From positions 372,001-436,000 of the forward strand of contig MU385863.1 of NCBI GenBank assembly GCA_022497145.1: a stretch of DNA of 64,000 bases, in the 5' to 3' direction. The DNA comes from Rostrohypoxylon terebratum. Lineage: Eukaryota; Ascomycota; Sordariomycetes; Xylariales; Hypoxylaceae. The notes under the pieces are model-generated. The model searched no databases. It worked only from the letters and a program-made list of their open reading frames with translations, and was not told the DNA's origin. Shown piece by piece: positions 37,901-48,614 of the stretch. Both the position numbers and the translations under genes were made by a program. The stretch's first letter is position 1. Each line of letters opens with the position of its first letter.

Positions 37901-39527
37901 CCGAGACTCGACGTACGACCTAATCATCAACATATGGAAACTCGGGCATCCCTCTCTGCAAAGTTCGTTGAACGGTGTTTCGGTAGAGGGTACTGGGGGT
38001 GATAAAACCGAGAAAGTCGAGGATGGCGAAGTCGTGACCGGGAGCCAAAGTGCTACGGCATCCGAAGACGAGGAAAGCGAAGACGGAGATGACGTCTACG
38101 ACGAGGACCAGGAAGACGACGACGCACCCGAGATATCGCAGCCGAGCGAACCGAGCCCCGCCGATACGGATGGAGAGAAGGCTGGCACTAGGAAGGTATC
38201 TGGTGCGCTTACTACTAACGGTGCCGTTGAGAAGACAGATTTCGCACCTACGCCCACCGGCGCGATTGATTTCCCCGGGCCTGCAACTCATGCACCGACA
38301 GATTGCGGAGACGCAGAATCCCATTTCGACATCGTCGTCGGCGACGATATTGTCGCTGCGCCGCTAGGGAAAGTGTACAACCTCCTCTTCGGACCCGCAT
38401 CCGTAGCGTGGATGGGCAAGTGGCTGACCAACGAACAAAAATGCACCGACCTGCAAATGGAAGACAAAAAGGGGTTGACCCAAGACAATAAGAGCAGAAA
38501 CTATACATATATCAAACCCTTATACGCCTCAATAGGGCCGAAGCAGACTAAGTGTATAGTGACCGAGACATTGGAGAACCTAGATCTTGAGAAGAGCGTC
38601 AATGTGGTAGTAGTTACGCAGAACCCCGACGTACCTAGTGGAAACGTGTTTTGCGTCAAGACGAAGTACTGTTTGTTCTGGGCCGAAAATAATGCGACTC
38701 ATGTTACGATTAACGCTACAATAGAATGGAGTGGCAAGAGTTGGCTCAAAGGTAAGATCTAATGAACATTGCTTCTTCGTCTCATTGATAGTTAAATACT
38801 CACATCAACAGGACCTATCGAGAAGGGTGCCAAGGAAGGCCAGACGCAGTACTGCAAAGATATCTTTGCTAGCTTAAAAGCAGCAGTCTCTTCCGGTCCT
38901 CGATCTGCCGGTCTTCATGGTGGAGCGGCAAAGGGCAAGAAGAAGCGAGCCAAGGGCAAGCTCCACCAGACTTCGAAGGAAAGCTTAGGCGGCCCCTCTG
39001 ACTTGGCGACGTCAAAATCCGAAGACTGGGGCCTTCTCGAGCCACTCCGCGGTATCCTGGGACCGGTTGTGGATATCATCAAACCTGTTCTCACCGGCAA
39101 TGTGGTGTATGGACTGCTCGTCGGGCTGCTAGTAGCGACATGGTTTGGATTCGGGTTTAACGGTCAGCCGAGGGTCACCCCTTACGGCCGTGAACTAGGC
39201 TTTATAGGATATCCGGAGCGAGCCATTGCCTACGAAGAAATTTGGAGACGAGAAGAAAGCGACCTCTGGGACTGGCTAGAGGACAGAGTAGGTCTTCACC
39301 GCATGAACGACGGAGTCATGCCTATACGTAAACGGGTGCTAGAACCCAAGTCCGTCGAAGAGAAGTTGCGCGAGGAACGAATGAACGAGCGAGAAGTCGA
39401 GGAGGCTATAAGGGTAACAGAAGAGAAGCTACAAGTTTTGAAATCCGTCATGGACAGGAAGAAATCTCCCTCGAAATCTGGTGGGAACGGAAGACCGACT
39501 ACTAAGGTACCAGTGACGGAAAGGTAG
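34954..39527 (+). CDS. GRAM-VASt (Lam/Ltc, Ysp2-like) ER-anchored sterol transfer protein
   Basis: Moves sterols at membrane contact sites. Three exons (34954-35270, 36110-38751, 38812-39527) give 1224 residues with closing phases. A disordered N-terminal half (RDRDRDRDRF repeat; many Ser/Thr/Pro) precedes a GRAM domain near residues 608-715 (RDFHALFKSVPDDDYLIEDY, GRLYVSEGHLCFSSNIFG, FASFASRDSTYDLI). After an acidic linker comes the VASt sterol-binding domain, about 842-1010 (HFDIVVGDDIVAAPLGKVYN, VTETLENLD, WSGKSWLKGPIEKGAKEGQT). A single membrane helix lies near 1083-1101 (VVYGLLVGLLVATWFGFGF), followed by a charged cytosolic tail with a coiled coil. The second intron falls inside the VASt domain. 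Intron 1 is unusually long (839 nt). The ER-anchor topology is that of the family; the exact paralogue is not determined. Confidence 0.92.
36055..36076. repeat. GGTCAT hexamer repeat near the acceptor of the long intron
   Basis: Almost four copies of CATGGT/GGTCAT, 33 bp before the 3' splice site of the 839-nt intron 1 of the GRAM-VASt gene. Confidence 0.8.
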
Positions 39528-40422
39528 CAATGAGGGACAATAAAGGAAATTAGGGAATGGAAAGAGAATAGGGAGAACAGTTCACACATCACACGTCACA
39601 CATCACACACTCATATCACACCACACACATATACACAGACACCACACAATACGCCAGAGCTGCGACAGCCTATACCACATCCCATTTGTCAGCATCCTTG
39701 GATTCGACGACGCCACGACAAAACTGGAGGTCTCTTTTTTTTTTTTATTGCTGTAAAACTTATAGCCTGTACTGCATATTGAAAAGTACGTTCTAGACAC
39801 ATTTTTCTTTCGGGTTCGTCTCGGTGCCTTTGGTGGGATTTGGGATGCGGCCAAATTAGTTACTAGGTAGCTACCTTTCTAGATCTAGGTATCTTGTAAT
39901 ATAAAGGGACAGAACAGAATTACAACTTGGCAGTAGATCGATGCAGTATTATGGTGAATCCTCGATTTGTTTGAAGCTATTATAGTCGACCCCTCATTAA
40001 CTCATTAAGACGTGTGTAGAACGTATGGACGTCTTTTATAATAGTAGGTACCTATTCCTATGTACTACGCAGTACGAAGTATAAGTTTGCTTTTTCAGCG
40101 TGCAGCTGCCCTGTAAATTTGGGAGGTTCTGCCCTAAGCCACAGCGGCAGGAAGTTGCGATAACGAATAAAGGTGGGTCCAATTAACGCGTACCTCCTTC
40201 AAAAACGCGTCTCCTAATCGCGGGGTCCTACATCTAAAGCTTTACAACTACATCTTCAACTCCATACTCACTATCCGTATCTTTTCGTCTAACTTTTACG
40301 AGAACATTTCAGATTCATATTCAAGGATCAACTCTTACCACTCACTTACCAACCACCAAGAAGATAACAAAGCAGAAAGAGAGGTAAAAAACCAAGGCCG
40401 AGAAAAAAAAAACACCGTCACA
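39528..40422. other. Intergenic region upstream of the Nse1 gene
   Basis: CACA-rich sequence (39583-39650) directly follows the GRAM-VASt stop. Bases 40200-40422 are probably the Nse1 promoter and leader, ending in a purine-rich tract before the ATG. No gene seen. Confidence 0.55.
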
Positions 40423-41478
40423 ATGGACGAAGACGAAATACCCCTCCACTACGACGACAGCAACCGCGCGTTCCTGCAAGCTTTCATGGCGCGAGGTACC
40501 CTCACGTTCAAGCAAGCACGGCCCATCCTCGCAGCCATCTTCACGGCACAGGAGAAAATGGCGTTTGCGCGACGGTCGCGCGAGGACCCGGAGCACCCCG
40601 AGCCCGAGATCGTGCCGGCTCATCGCGTGACGCAGGAGGACTTCGAGTCGTACGTGTCGGCTGCTTCGGAGGCGGCGGGGGCGTTCGACTACGAGATCAG
40701 GAGCGCGACGCACCAGGTGACGAAGGAGAGGGTGTACGCGCTGGTCAACGTGGCGGGGGACGGGGTGACGCAGATGGCGACGCTGAGGACGGCGGAGGAG
40801 GGCGCGTTTGTTAGGAGGGTTGTCGATGCTATGTTCGAGAGGTATAACTCCCCCCGCATGGAGCTGTGCTGTTTGGATGGCATGCAGGCGAATAAGCTGC
40901 GGTCGGCGCCGAGGGAGGTCGAGGAGGAGGAGGGCAATGGGGATGGAGGCGGGGAGGGTGGGGAGGGTGGGGGAACGCAGGCTGCGGGCCCGGCGAGGGG
41001 GTTGAAGAGTAGTGAGGTGGAAAGCGTTATGCGGAGTATGGTCGACGAGGGCTGGTTCGAGCGCAGTCCGAAGGGGTTCTACTCGTTGGCTCCGAGGGCC
41101 TTGATCGAACTCCGCTCTTGGCTCGTCGACGCGTATAACGACCCTGATGCGGAGCCGAACGAGTGGCAGAGAATCAAGTTCTGCGAGGCGTGCCGCGAGA
41201 TCGTGACGGTGGGGCAGAGGTGTGCTGAGAGGGATTGCAATGCTAGGTTGCACGATATCTGCCAGGATGCGTTCTGGCGTATGAAGGGGGCGAGGAAGTG
41301 TCCCAAGTGCAGCAAGGAGTGGATGGGGAGACACTACGTGGGAGAACGTGCTGTTACGGAGACGGAGGCGTATCAGAGGGGCCGACGACGGAGTGGGAAG
41401 AGTGGTGGACGGGCGAGTATGGTGGATCAGATCATGGGAAATGGAGAGCAGGAGGAGGAAGAAGAGGAAGAGGAGTGA
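40423..41478 (+). CDS. NSE1: Nse1, variant-RING subunit of the Smc5-Smc6 complex
   Basis: Nse1 is the RING-type E3 ubiquitin ligase subunit that, with Nse3 and Nse4, binds the Smc5-Smc6 heads in DNA repair. Single exon, 351 residues; ATG in context GTCACAATGGAC. The N-terminus (YDDSNRAFLQAFMARGTLTF) and ALVNVAGDGVTQMATLRTAE form the winged-helix part. The central YSLAPRALIELRSWL block is typical of the family. The variant RING spans about residues 254-297: CEAC, GQRCAERDC, LHDICQDAFW and CPKCSKEW. The Gly/Glu-rich segment near 165-190 and the poly-Glu C-terminus (EEEEEEEE) are low complexity. It is GC-biased compared with its flanks. Confidence 0.92.
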   Translation: MDEDEIPLHYDDSNRAFLQAFMARGTLTFKQARPILAAIFTAQEKMAFARRSREDPEHPEPEIVPAHRVTQEDFESYVSAASEAAGAFDYEIRSATHQVTKERVYALVNVAGDGVTQMATLRTAEEGAFVRRVVDAMFERYNSPRMELCCLDGMQANKLRSAPREVEEEEGNGDGGGEGGEGGGTQAAGPARGLKSSEVESVMRSMVDEGWFERSPKGFYSLAPRALIELRSWLVDAYNDPDAEPNEWQRIKFCEACREIVTVGQRCAERDCNARLHDICQDAFWRMKGARKCPKCSKEWMGRHYVGERAVTETEAYQRGRRRSGKSGGRASMVDQIMGNGEQEEEEEEEE

Positions 41479-42296
41479 TTTTCAGCATCTCACTTGCCTC
41501 ACTCCTAGCTACTTAACTCGTGGGCATGATGAACTACGGGATGAGATACTATGGCTAGTCGGAAGGAAAAATAGACACGGAAAATGAGCACAAAAGGATA
41601 TGGGCTATAAAAGATGAAGGGATGTGAGCTAGATACCCTCGGGGGCTATGTGAATAGTTCCCCTGAAAACGAAATTAATGGATTTTGCGTCTGTTCTACG
41701 ATATACTGATTTTATCACTCTGTTTCTACAGGACTAGGTTAGGAGGTTAGTTCTCAACGAGGCCTCCTAGCTTGTTGCTTAGTGCAATTTTGTGCTATGA
41801 GCTGGCATTTCACTACGCCTCCTTGACCCAAGTGAAATCTAGATTTATGAATCGAATCTTGAGCTCATTGATCCTGAATAGTCGGGAGTGGATTTCGGAC
41901 GAGACCTTGGTCCTTGGAGAGCTCTGAAGACTGAGGCCCTGAGGGAGCTTTCGCCACAGTGACTGTGGCGGTGCAATGTGCAATGACCTACGCCAAGAAA
42001 TCGGAGCTCGGTGCCCCTTGCCGACAGCGCTTAAGCCTTACAGAGCTTACAGAGGGACACAGCGACCCCAATTCAACGCTTGCATCTTGAAATATTGGCC
42101 AATCATTTACATCATTAGTAACAAAGATAAAACAGGCTTCGAGGCTTTAAAGTTCCCGTTGCGTAACCATTGATTCTCAATTTCCTACAATTTCCATCTA
42201 ATCTTCTTTTCTCTCTCCGTCATCCGAAATCATAATTGCCTCCAGACACTACAGAACCCCACATACGACACAAAGAGCCAAGAGCTAAGAGCCAAG
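41479..42296. other. Intergenic region
   Basis: Between Nse1 and the single-TM gene, both plus strand. A 65-codon frame at 41976-42173 has no support. A short inverted motif, CCACAGTGACTGTGG, lies near 41954-41968. Confidence 0.55.
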
Positions 42297-43691
42297 ATGC
42301 TCGAGTACTTCACTATCAAGAAGCTGAAGAAGCATCGGGATGATAAAGCCGAGAAGCAAAGATTAGAAAAGGAAGAGAAGACGAAGGCAAAGGGGAAGGG
42401 GAAAGAAGTCGAGAGCACACCAAAACCCAGTCCCGCGATCTCGACCTCAGAGTCCTCTGGTTCCCCCGATATTGTCTTAGAGACCGTCGAGGGTATGCCT
42501 ATCCTCGATAAAGAGGACGAGAAGTTTCTCGAGAGACTTACCTCTCCGTCAGATACCAACGATGACGATGACGAAACGCCGCCCCCTCTACCCCCGCGTG
42601 TCAAGACGCCCGTGATCGAGATAGAGAGCGACGCATCCAGCCTCGTCAGCAAGGATGAGAGCAATGGCAATACGAAAGAGTCCTCTAGAAAGGACAGCAA
42701 CGGCAAGGCCAAAGATAAGAAGGAAAATAAGAAGGACGGCGAAAAACAAGACCACAAACCCAAACGCTTCACCTTCGTCACCAATCTCTCCCGCAACATA
42801 AGCCTCAAGCGCAAGCCCGGCGACAAGCACGAGCACAAGCACAAGGACAAACACCTCACCGTTCCCCCCTCCACCACCACCACCACCGCCGTCGTCACGG
42901 ACCCAGAGCAAGAAGCCCGGAAGGAAGAAGCGGACATGGCGCACGTGCTCGAGGACCTGAACCTCGCGGCCTCAATGGACAACAAAGCCTTCTCGCTGTC
43001 GAAAGAGTCGGCGGAGACGCTGCGCAAGTTCACGCAGGTGCTCAAGGACCTCGTCAACGGCGTGCCGACGGCGTACCAGGATTTAGTGAAGCTAATCGAG
43101 GACCGGGACGGGGTGCTGGCGAGGTCGTACGAGAAGCTGCCGAAGAGCCTGAAGAAGCTCGTCGCGCAGCTGCCGGACAAACTCACCTCGTCTCTAGCCC
43201 CGGAGATCTTGGCTGTGGCGGCGGAGGCGCAGGGGTTGAAGGTGGAGGAGGAGGCCGGGAAGGAGGGCGCGAAGAAGCTGCTGAGTCCCGGGAACCTGAT
43301 GGAGTTGGTGACGAAACCGGGAGCCGTGGTGGGGTTGCTGAAGGGCATCGTGAATGCGCTGAAGACGCGGTTCCCGGCGTTCGTCGGTACGAACGTGCTG
43401 TGGAGCATGGCGGTGTTCTTGCTGCTGAGCGTGCTGTGGTACTGCTATAAGAGGGGCAGGGAGGTCAGGTTGGAGAGGGAGGCTAGCGAGAGGGCGGATA
43501 AGGCGGTTGGGGAGCCGGGGGTTGTTGTTGGCGAGGTTGAGGAGGTGGATGATGGGGAGAAGGATGGTGGGGATGGAGGGGAGGGGAAGGGTGTGCCGCT
43601 TTTGGAGGACGCGCCGGGTTCTTCGCAGCAGCCGGCTATTGAGGTGTCTAGTCCGGTGGAGGAGGGGAAGGAGGTGAATGGGAAGAAGTGA
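42297..43691 (+). CDS. Lys/Glu-rich single-pass membrane protein of unknown function
   Basis: Single exon, 464 residues, ATG in context CCAAGATGC. The N-terminal ~215 residues are charged and disordered (Lys/Glu-rich, a Pro run PPPLPPRVK, His/Lys-rich HEHKHKDK). Residues about 235-345 form a helical block with recognisable periodicity (LEDLNLAASMDNKAFSLSKE, LRKFTQVLKDLVNGVPTAYQ, SYEKLPKSLKKLVAQLPDKL). One strong transmembrane helix lies near 366-385 (NVLWSMAVFLLLSVLWYCYK), followed by a basic RGREVRLER stop-transfer and an acidic tail. The topology suggests a tail-proximal anchored protein with its main body cytosolic. I do not recognise the family name; it looks conserved rather than random because hydrophobic spacing is regular. 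Confidence 0.8.
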   Translation: MLEYFTIKKLKKHRDDKAEKQRLEKEEKTKAKGKGKEVESTPKPSPAISTSESSGSPDIVLETVEGMPILDKEDEKFLERLTSPSDTNDDDDETPPPLPPRVKTPVIEIESDASSLVSKDESNGNTKESSRKDSNGKAKDKKENKKDGEKQDHKPKRFTFVTNLSRNISLKRKPGDKHEHKHKDKHLTVPPSTTTTTAVVTDPEQEARKEEADMAHVLEDLNLAASMDNKAFSLSKESAETLRKFTQVLKDLVNGVPTAYQDLVKLIEDRDGVLARSYEKLPKSLKKLVAQLPDKLTSSLAPEILAVAAEAQGLKVEEEAGKEGAKKLLSPGNLMELVTKPGAVVGLLKGIVNALKTRFPAFVGTNVLWSMAVFLLLSVLWYCYKRGREVRLEREASERADKAVGEPGVVVGEVEEVDDGEKDGGDGGEGKGVPLLEDAPGSSQQPAIEVSSPVEEGKEVNGKK

Positions 43692-44548
43692 AGAAGCAGT
43701 TGAGAGAGGTGACTTATTCATTCAAGGGCAAGGCAGCACGGGTTAAAAGGGTTGGGGGACGGGGAATGGGGGTATCAAGGGTTTATTACGCTGCTGATTT
43801 GTCTGTCCATCTTTGATGAGGTTATGAAGACATACGTACGACGGGACGGATCGATGTAATATGGAGATACCCGGTTATTTTCACACATTCATGAGGGATT
43901 GGATTTTTTCACTCTACTACGTTGGTTGGTTAAATACAGGATCTTTGGGGCGGCTTGGTCTATTGAAACAAAATATGTTCAAATTTCATAGGGCTTCATA
44001 TGCTTCGAAATGGATGGCATGAGGTGAGAAAGGGGGACCAGACGTGAGCAGGAAATATAGGAATAAAAACATACCCCTATGTGATAATACAATCTGAAAC
44101 GCATCATTTGAATAGGGGTTATCTACATTTCGTCACAAGGTCGGTAGATTCATAGATACCGTAGACGTTCAATCCAAAGCTCGACCCTCAAGGCCTCGCC
44201 AAGCAAATCCCGCTCGGAGGCTAATGTAAAGAAGTGAACAGAAAGTGTACCAAGCAAGCATGTTACATCGCATCTCAACATCTCCAAGTCACTCATCTCG
44301 ACAAGAAAGTCTTCAGTAATTATCTCATTGAGTCGACCTCAGACTTTGCTATGTAGGTAGGTAGCCAGCCAGCCAGCCTTATCTTCAAATCCCTAGCTAA
44401 CCTCAAGACTCAACTAAACACACATCTCAGCCTCAGCCCATAGCCTCAGCCCTCATATCAAGGCGAAATGGAAGCAAGACTGGTAGAAGTAGAAGGTATA
44501 TTCTCCCCAGACCCCACCAGGTAACGAAGGAAGAATAGTCGGTCGCCC
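43692..44548. other. Convergent intergenic region
   Basis: Between the single-TM gene (+) and the open frame behind bre2 (-). It contains a GTAGGTAGGTAGCCAGCCAG run near 44353-44372 and otherwise nothing supportable. Confidence 0.5.
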
Positions 44549-45049
44549 TTATCTCTTTCTCAAGCTGCCTCGTCTGTCAGCCGCCTTCTGTTTCTCCATC
44601 TGTCTCTGTTTTTCCTTGGTAGATCGGAGGCTCTGAACGCGGCTAGGCAAGGGTTTGTTGGGTTCGGGCTTAGACTTAGACTTGGGCTTTGTCTTCTTAG
44701 TTTTGTTGCTTTTAGATTTGGGTTCGTATTCAGGCTCCGACGAATCAGAGGGATCGGAGAGATCAGAGTTGATACTCGTCGACCTTCCTCTCACGCTCCC
44801 GTCCTCGCTCTGTTCGTCTGCACTCATCACATCGCTATCTTCCTCCTCTTCCTCTTCCTCATCCTCATCATCGTCCGAATCCGTATCTGTATCTGTATCT
44901 GTATCCGTGTCCACCTCCGCATAACTCTTCCTAACCACCTTCCTACCCCTCATAGTCTTACCAGGAGTAGCACCACTATCAGCTCTCCATTTTGCCTTTC
45001 TCCTCGCCCCACCAGAGGACCGTCTCGCAGCTCTAGATCCTGACGGACT
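44549..45049 (-). other. In-frame open extension after the bre2 stop codon
   Basis: Directly after the bre2 TAG (45052-45050), the same frame stays open for 166 codons to a stop at 44549. The first 32 codons are basic (SPSGSRAARRSSGGARRKAK), then ATG at 44953 opens MRGRKVVRKSYAEVD, an acidic low-complexity run (DTDTDTD, then DDDEDEEEEEEED) and a Lys-rich tail ending DRRGSLRKR. It could be a separate small nuclear protein, a readthrough or alternative-splice extension of Bre2, or fortuitous open low-complexity sequence. The GATACA hexamer repeat behind the DT run is at 44884-44910. Confidence 0.4.
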
Positions 45050-46884
45050 CTAGTCGTCTTGCACGAGCTCCTTGATTTCCTCCCTGGCGGGCGCGATCCC
45101 AGCCGTAGTCTCCGCTTTCGCGTCCCTCCCACCTGTCCGATCGATGACGCGTGCGCCGTCGCGCATCCAGAAGTCCACCTCGTCGACGATGTCCGCCACG
45201 ACGTCTTCCACAATCTGCTCGTCGTAGCGCTCTGCCACAGGGCGTACCTTGTCCTTGTTTTCGTCGTGGGCGAGATCGGTGTTGGTCGTGGCGACCTTGA
45301 CCGTATCAACGTCGACCATTTCTACGTCACCGTCCCCGTCGGGGTCTGAGAGGCTGCTATTGGGATCGACATTGGTGTATCCTGGGGGAGGGTACCAGAA
45401 GTCAGGGCCGAAATTGACTTCGGCAGCGCCTCCTCGGAACACGCTGATCGCGGGGTAGTATCCAGCCATGCCATCATCCATACCCTCTCTTGCGCCTACT
45501 TGGACCTGCGGTTTCGAAGCAGGTGGTAGAAAGGCGAGGAGGTCGGTGAAAGGGGTTCCCATAAACACTCCGTTCTTATAGATCTTGATACACGACTTGG
45601 GTAGCGTACGTAAAGCCGGCACCTGATGATTCGGGTTCGGTTTATCAGCAGGCCTACTACCTACCGGACCCGACGGGCCTGCAGGGGAAGGGTTCATAAG
45701 GTCCTCAAGCTCCTTCGTTGTGTGATAATCGATCTTCTCCAGGTAGATGTGCTGCTTGAAACGAATTGGTATTCGATCGCGAACGATGTTGGCGGCTTCT
45801 GCAGTGGGCTCTTCGTCATCTAGTGAGTCGACAGCAGGGTTGTAATGACCTTGGACGACCTTTCTGTGCAATTGTTCCGATGGTAATTGAATCTCGAGTC
45901 CAACCACATCGCCTTCCTTGATGTCTTCGCCAGGCGGAAAGAAATCCTTAGGTCGCGACATGTGTACCTTCTGGCCCTGTACATCCCGGATACCGTAGCT
46001 GTAAGCATCGTAACCAACAGGTGCGTCCAGCGAGGCTTCACGTCTGGCAAACCCTAGACGTACGTGGCCATGCGACTCGACACTTCCATCTGCGTTGCTC
46101 TTGGTGGTACCTCTAGTTATCCTGCATTCCCAATACCATCGACCTTGGCGAATAGCTACATTGGCTCTTGCCGTTCTAAAACCCTTGTCTGTTGTTATGT
46201 GCCGACCCAGTTGGTCCATGTACATGTGTGTGGCGGCATCTTCGAAGCTAATGTGAGCGCCGTAAGGTTCGGGTTCTGTCTGTCGGTAGTAGAAGGAGGA
46301 AGGGAAGGCAGGATCGGCGATGCAGTGTAGGTAGTGGTAACTCTTTTTGTTGTAGACACTAGATGAAGATTAGCAAAAGACTGCAAGTGTGGTGGTATCA
46401 GAAACGCGACTGACTGTTCGGATGTCTCGTAGAATTGGATGGTAGAACCGTCAGGAGCAGTGATGACATCTTGGCGGGGAGTGAATACTGGACCTCGAGC
46501 TGTCTCGAAATCTGAGGGCTTCGGTGGCGCTAACTTATAACGCAAAGGCGAAGACTCATTTGGAGGTAGTTGAAGTTCCTTGATCTTAGGGTCGGGTGTT
46601 GCTCTAGAGCTATCGACGCCAGCACCAGCTTTAGATTCACGTTTCTTGGTGCTCTCCTTTTTATTCCTTGCAGGTTTCTCACGCGCCATGACTGGTACGT
46701 CGTCATGCGACTGAGTTCTGCTAGGTTTTACATCTGGGTTTGGGTTGAGAGGTGAGGACACGGGTGGCGCGTGGTCATCTTCGAGAGGTCGCTTCTGGGG
46801 AACGGATACTGGCAGTGGCAGTGGCAGAACAGGTACTGGGACCGGGGTGATTTGTCTCTTTGGTAGATCCACATCGGTAGCCAT
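45050..46884 (-). CDS. bre2: COMPASS H3K4 methyltransferase subunit Bre2/CclA (Ash2L family)
   Basis: SPRY-domain subunit of the Set1/COMPASS complex needed for H3K4 methylation. Two exons, 46884-46415 and 46358-45050, give 592 residues; the junction joins FYETSEH to VYNKKSYHYLHC. The N-terminal ~130 residues are disordered, Pro/Lys-rich. The SPRY region spans about residues 165-400: KGFRTARANVAIRQGRWYWE, HGHVRLGFARREASLDAPVG, YSYGIRDVQGQKVHMSR, then KIYKNGVFMGTPFTDLLAF and YPAISVFRGGAAEVNFGPDF. A split of SPRY by a ~60-residue insertion is usual for Bre2. Near 547-568, EQIVEDVVADIVDEVDFWMR resembles the Sdc1/DPY-30-interacting helix. The protein ends EEIKELVQDD. Loss of CclA in Aspergillus derepresses secondary metabolites (known for the family). 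Confidence 0.93.
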
Positions 46885-46932
46885 TGTAAATTATTGTTAA
46901 TTACTAGGCAATAGGTAACTAGGATTTATAGG

Positions 46933-46960
46933 TAGGACCTAGGACCTAGGACCTAGGTAG
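46933..46960. repeat. GACCTAG 7-bp tandem repeat, copy 1
   Basis: Three GACCTAG units bounded by TAG, about 50 bp upstream of the bre2 ATG. The same unit recurs at 48477-48497 and, inverted, at 56503-56530. Confidence 0.8.
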
Positions 46961-47750
46961 TTACGAACAAGGAAAAAAGAAAAATAAGATTTGGACGAGT
47001 CAATTCGTCGCTGCCTAGATACGCTAGTTTGGTAATAGTAAAAGTTTTCACGCGACAACGTCGAGAAACGTATATGTGATGATAGAAGGAAGTTGACGAT
47101 CGTGGAATATTGGAGTTTGGAGTTTGTAGTTTGTTTTATTCAGGTACGGAAGCACGCCGGAAGGACCAAGGTCACTAACTACCTAATTAACCCTGCTGAG
47201 GCTCTGTAACCTAATAGAATTTAAGGTTAGGAAGATCTGATGCTTCCGATCCTACCTTAGCGTTCCAGCGTATTGCATTGTAATATTGTATTGTACAATA
47301 CCTTCCAGGTACCTGATTGCTGAACGTGGTTTCCGGCATGTATTCCAGGCTTGTTTAACAATGTAGGAAGGACCGAGCACGATAGAAAACCCATATTCAT
47401 TAGGGACATCACATCTTGTTAATATACCCCTTAAATTCCACAACGACGACGCATAGCAGCCGTCTCTACCAAATCACATATTCATGGTAGAAACATTCAG
47501 TCATTGAGCTATATCTAAAACTGTGCACTGACATTGAAGATAAATGCTGCATAACGTATGATTTTGATATGTGTAAAATAAATATGTGATATTGACTTTT
47601 GAGCATGACAGGAAAGAGAAAAAAATGACCAGTTTTTATCTTACCGAAAGAAGGCGGCGCATCGCTCAAATAATAGGAACATCAAAAACGAACAGTTGCG
47701 AAGGAATTGAACGATCGCGACCGGGGACGACCGGGAACGACAGGAATGGC

Positions 47751-47755
47751 AAAAA
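47751..47755 (-). terminator. Pol III T5 terminator after tRNA-Arg
   Basis: Five T residues on the minus strand begin four bases past the discriminator base (three C/T bases between), as expected for RNA polymerase III termination. Confidence 0.75.
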
Positions 47756-47759
47756 GGGA

Positions 47760-47865
47760 CGACCACCACGGGACTCGAACCCGCAACCTCAGTCTATCAC
47801 TGCCTATAACAAGGGATAACCCGTTGTAGTAGGAGGACCGCGCGCTACCATTGCGCCAAGCAGTC
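47760..47865 (-). tRNA. tRNA-Arg (anticodon CCT) with 34-nt intron
   Basis: Cloverleaf read on the minus strand: acceptor GACTGCT pairs with GGTGGTC (three G-T wobbles), D arm GCGC-AATGGTA-GCGC, anticodon stem CGGTC with GACTG, T arm GCGGG-TTCGAGT-CCCGT, discriminator G. The anticodon loop is CT-CCT-A, then a 34-nt intron (47829-47796) sits one base 3' of the anticodon, the canonical position; the intron contains TAGG, which can pair with the CCTA of the loop. The 5' exon is 47865-47830 and the 3' exon 47795-47760. The A box (TGGCGCAATGG) and B box (GGTTCGAGTCC) are intact. It reads AGG codons. Confidence 0.92.
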
Positions 47866-48614
47866 TACTTCATCGTCACATACATTTCGTTCTATGCCGA
47901 TGATGAAAATTTGCGGCTAATTATGTATTATAAAGAACAAATTCGGGCATTAGCGCCTCAAGAAAAAATTGTGCGGGGCTAAAGTGAGAAGTAGGACACG
48001 AAAGACTGGAAATAAAAAGTCAACACTTAGTAGCCGTAGAGCTTAACAATGTAGTAGGTTCATTTAGTTATCAAAGTTTACAATTGGTCCCAAGTGGCGT
48101 ATTTAACCTATCTAGTACAGCTGTAAGTGGGTGCCCAGCGAAAGATAGGTACGGAAGAGCTACAGGAAGATACAGGGGGGACAGGGGGGACAGGTGGGAA
48201 GTAGGACTTAAGTGAATGCTTTAGATTTCCTTCTCTACGAATATACAGCGAATACACAGCGGTAATTCACTCGTTCATGTCTATCAAATCTAGGTAAGAT
48301 TCAAATGTTCGAGTATAGTACAACAGGTCTCTTTTTTTCCTTAGTCCTTAATCTTCATTGTTCTTAGCAACATTGAAGTCTAAGGGTTTGACGTTAACCC
48401 CTAGCCTCAAAGTGCTCCAGGCACAGCCAAATGTATGTATTGTACATTCACCCGTCTCACTGGCAATCAGTCTTCTTAGGACCTAGGACCTAGGTAGCCA
48501 CCAAAGGTCACGCACGTCCCTGTCGATTTTACTTGAAGACTATGGTTTACGCGACAGGAAGCCAAACATTTATATGGTGTATAAGCCAGGTAAAAAACGG
48601 CACCAGATACCAGC
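47866..48614. other. Intergenic region between tRNA-Arg and the PPTase gene
   Basis: Contains GGGGGGACA repeats near 48174-48196 and the second GACCTAG tract (48477-48497). No gene seen. Confidence 0.55.
48477..48497. repeat. GACCTAG 7-bp tandem repeat, copy 2
   Basis: Two GACCTAG units with the same TAG ends as the tract at 46933; the two loci share about 20 bp. Confidence 0.8.

Larger units (their letters stand above)
46885..47759. other. Intergenic region upstream of bre2
   Basis: Contains the GACCTAG tandem tract at 46933-46960 and AT-rich sequence to the tRNA. No protein gene seen; the frames at 47252-47669 lack support. Confidence 0.55.
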
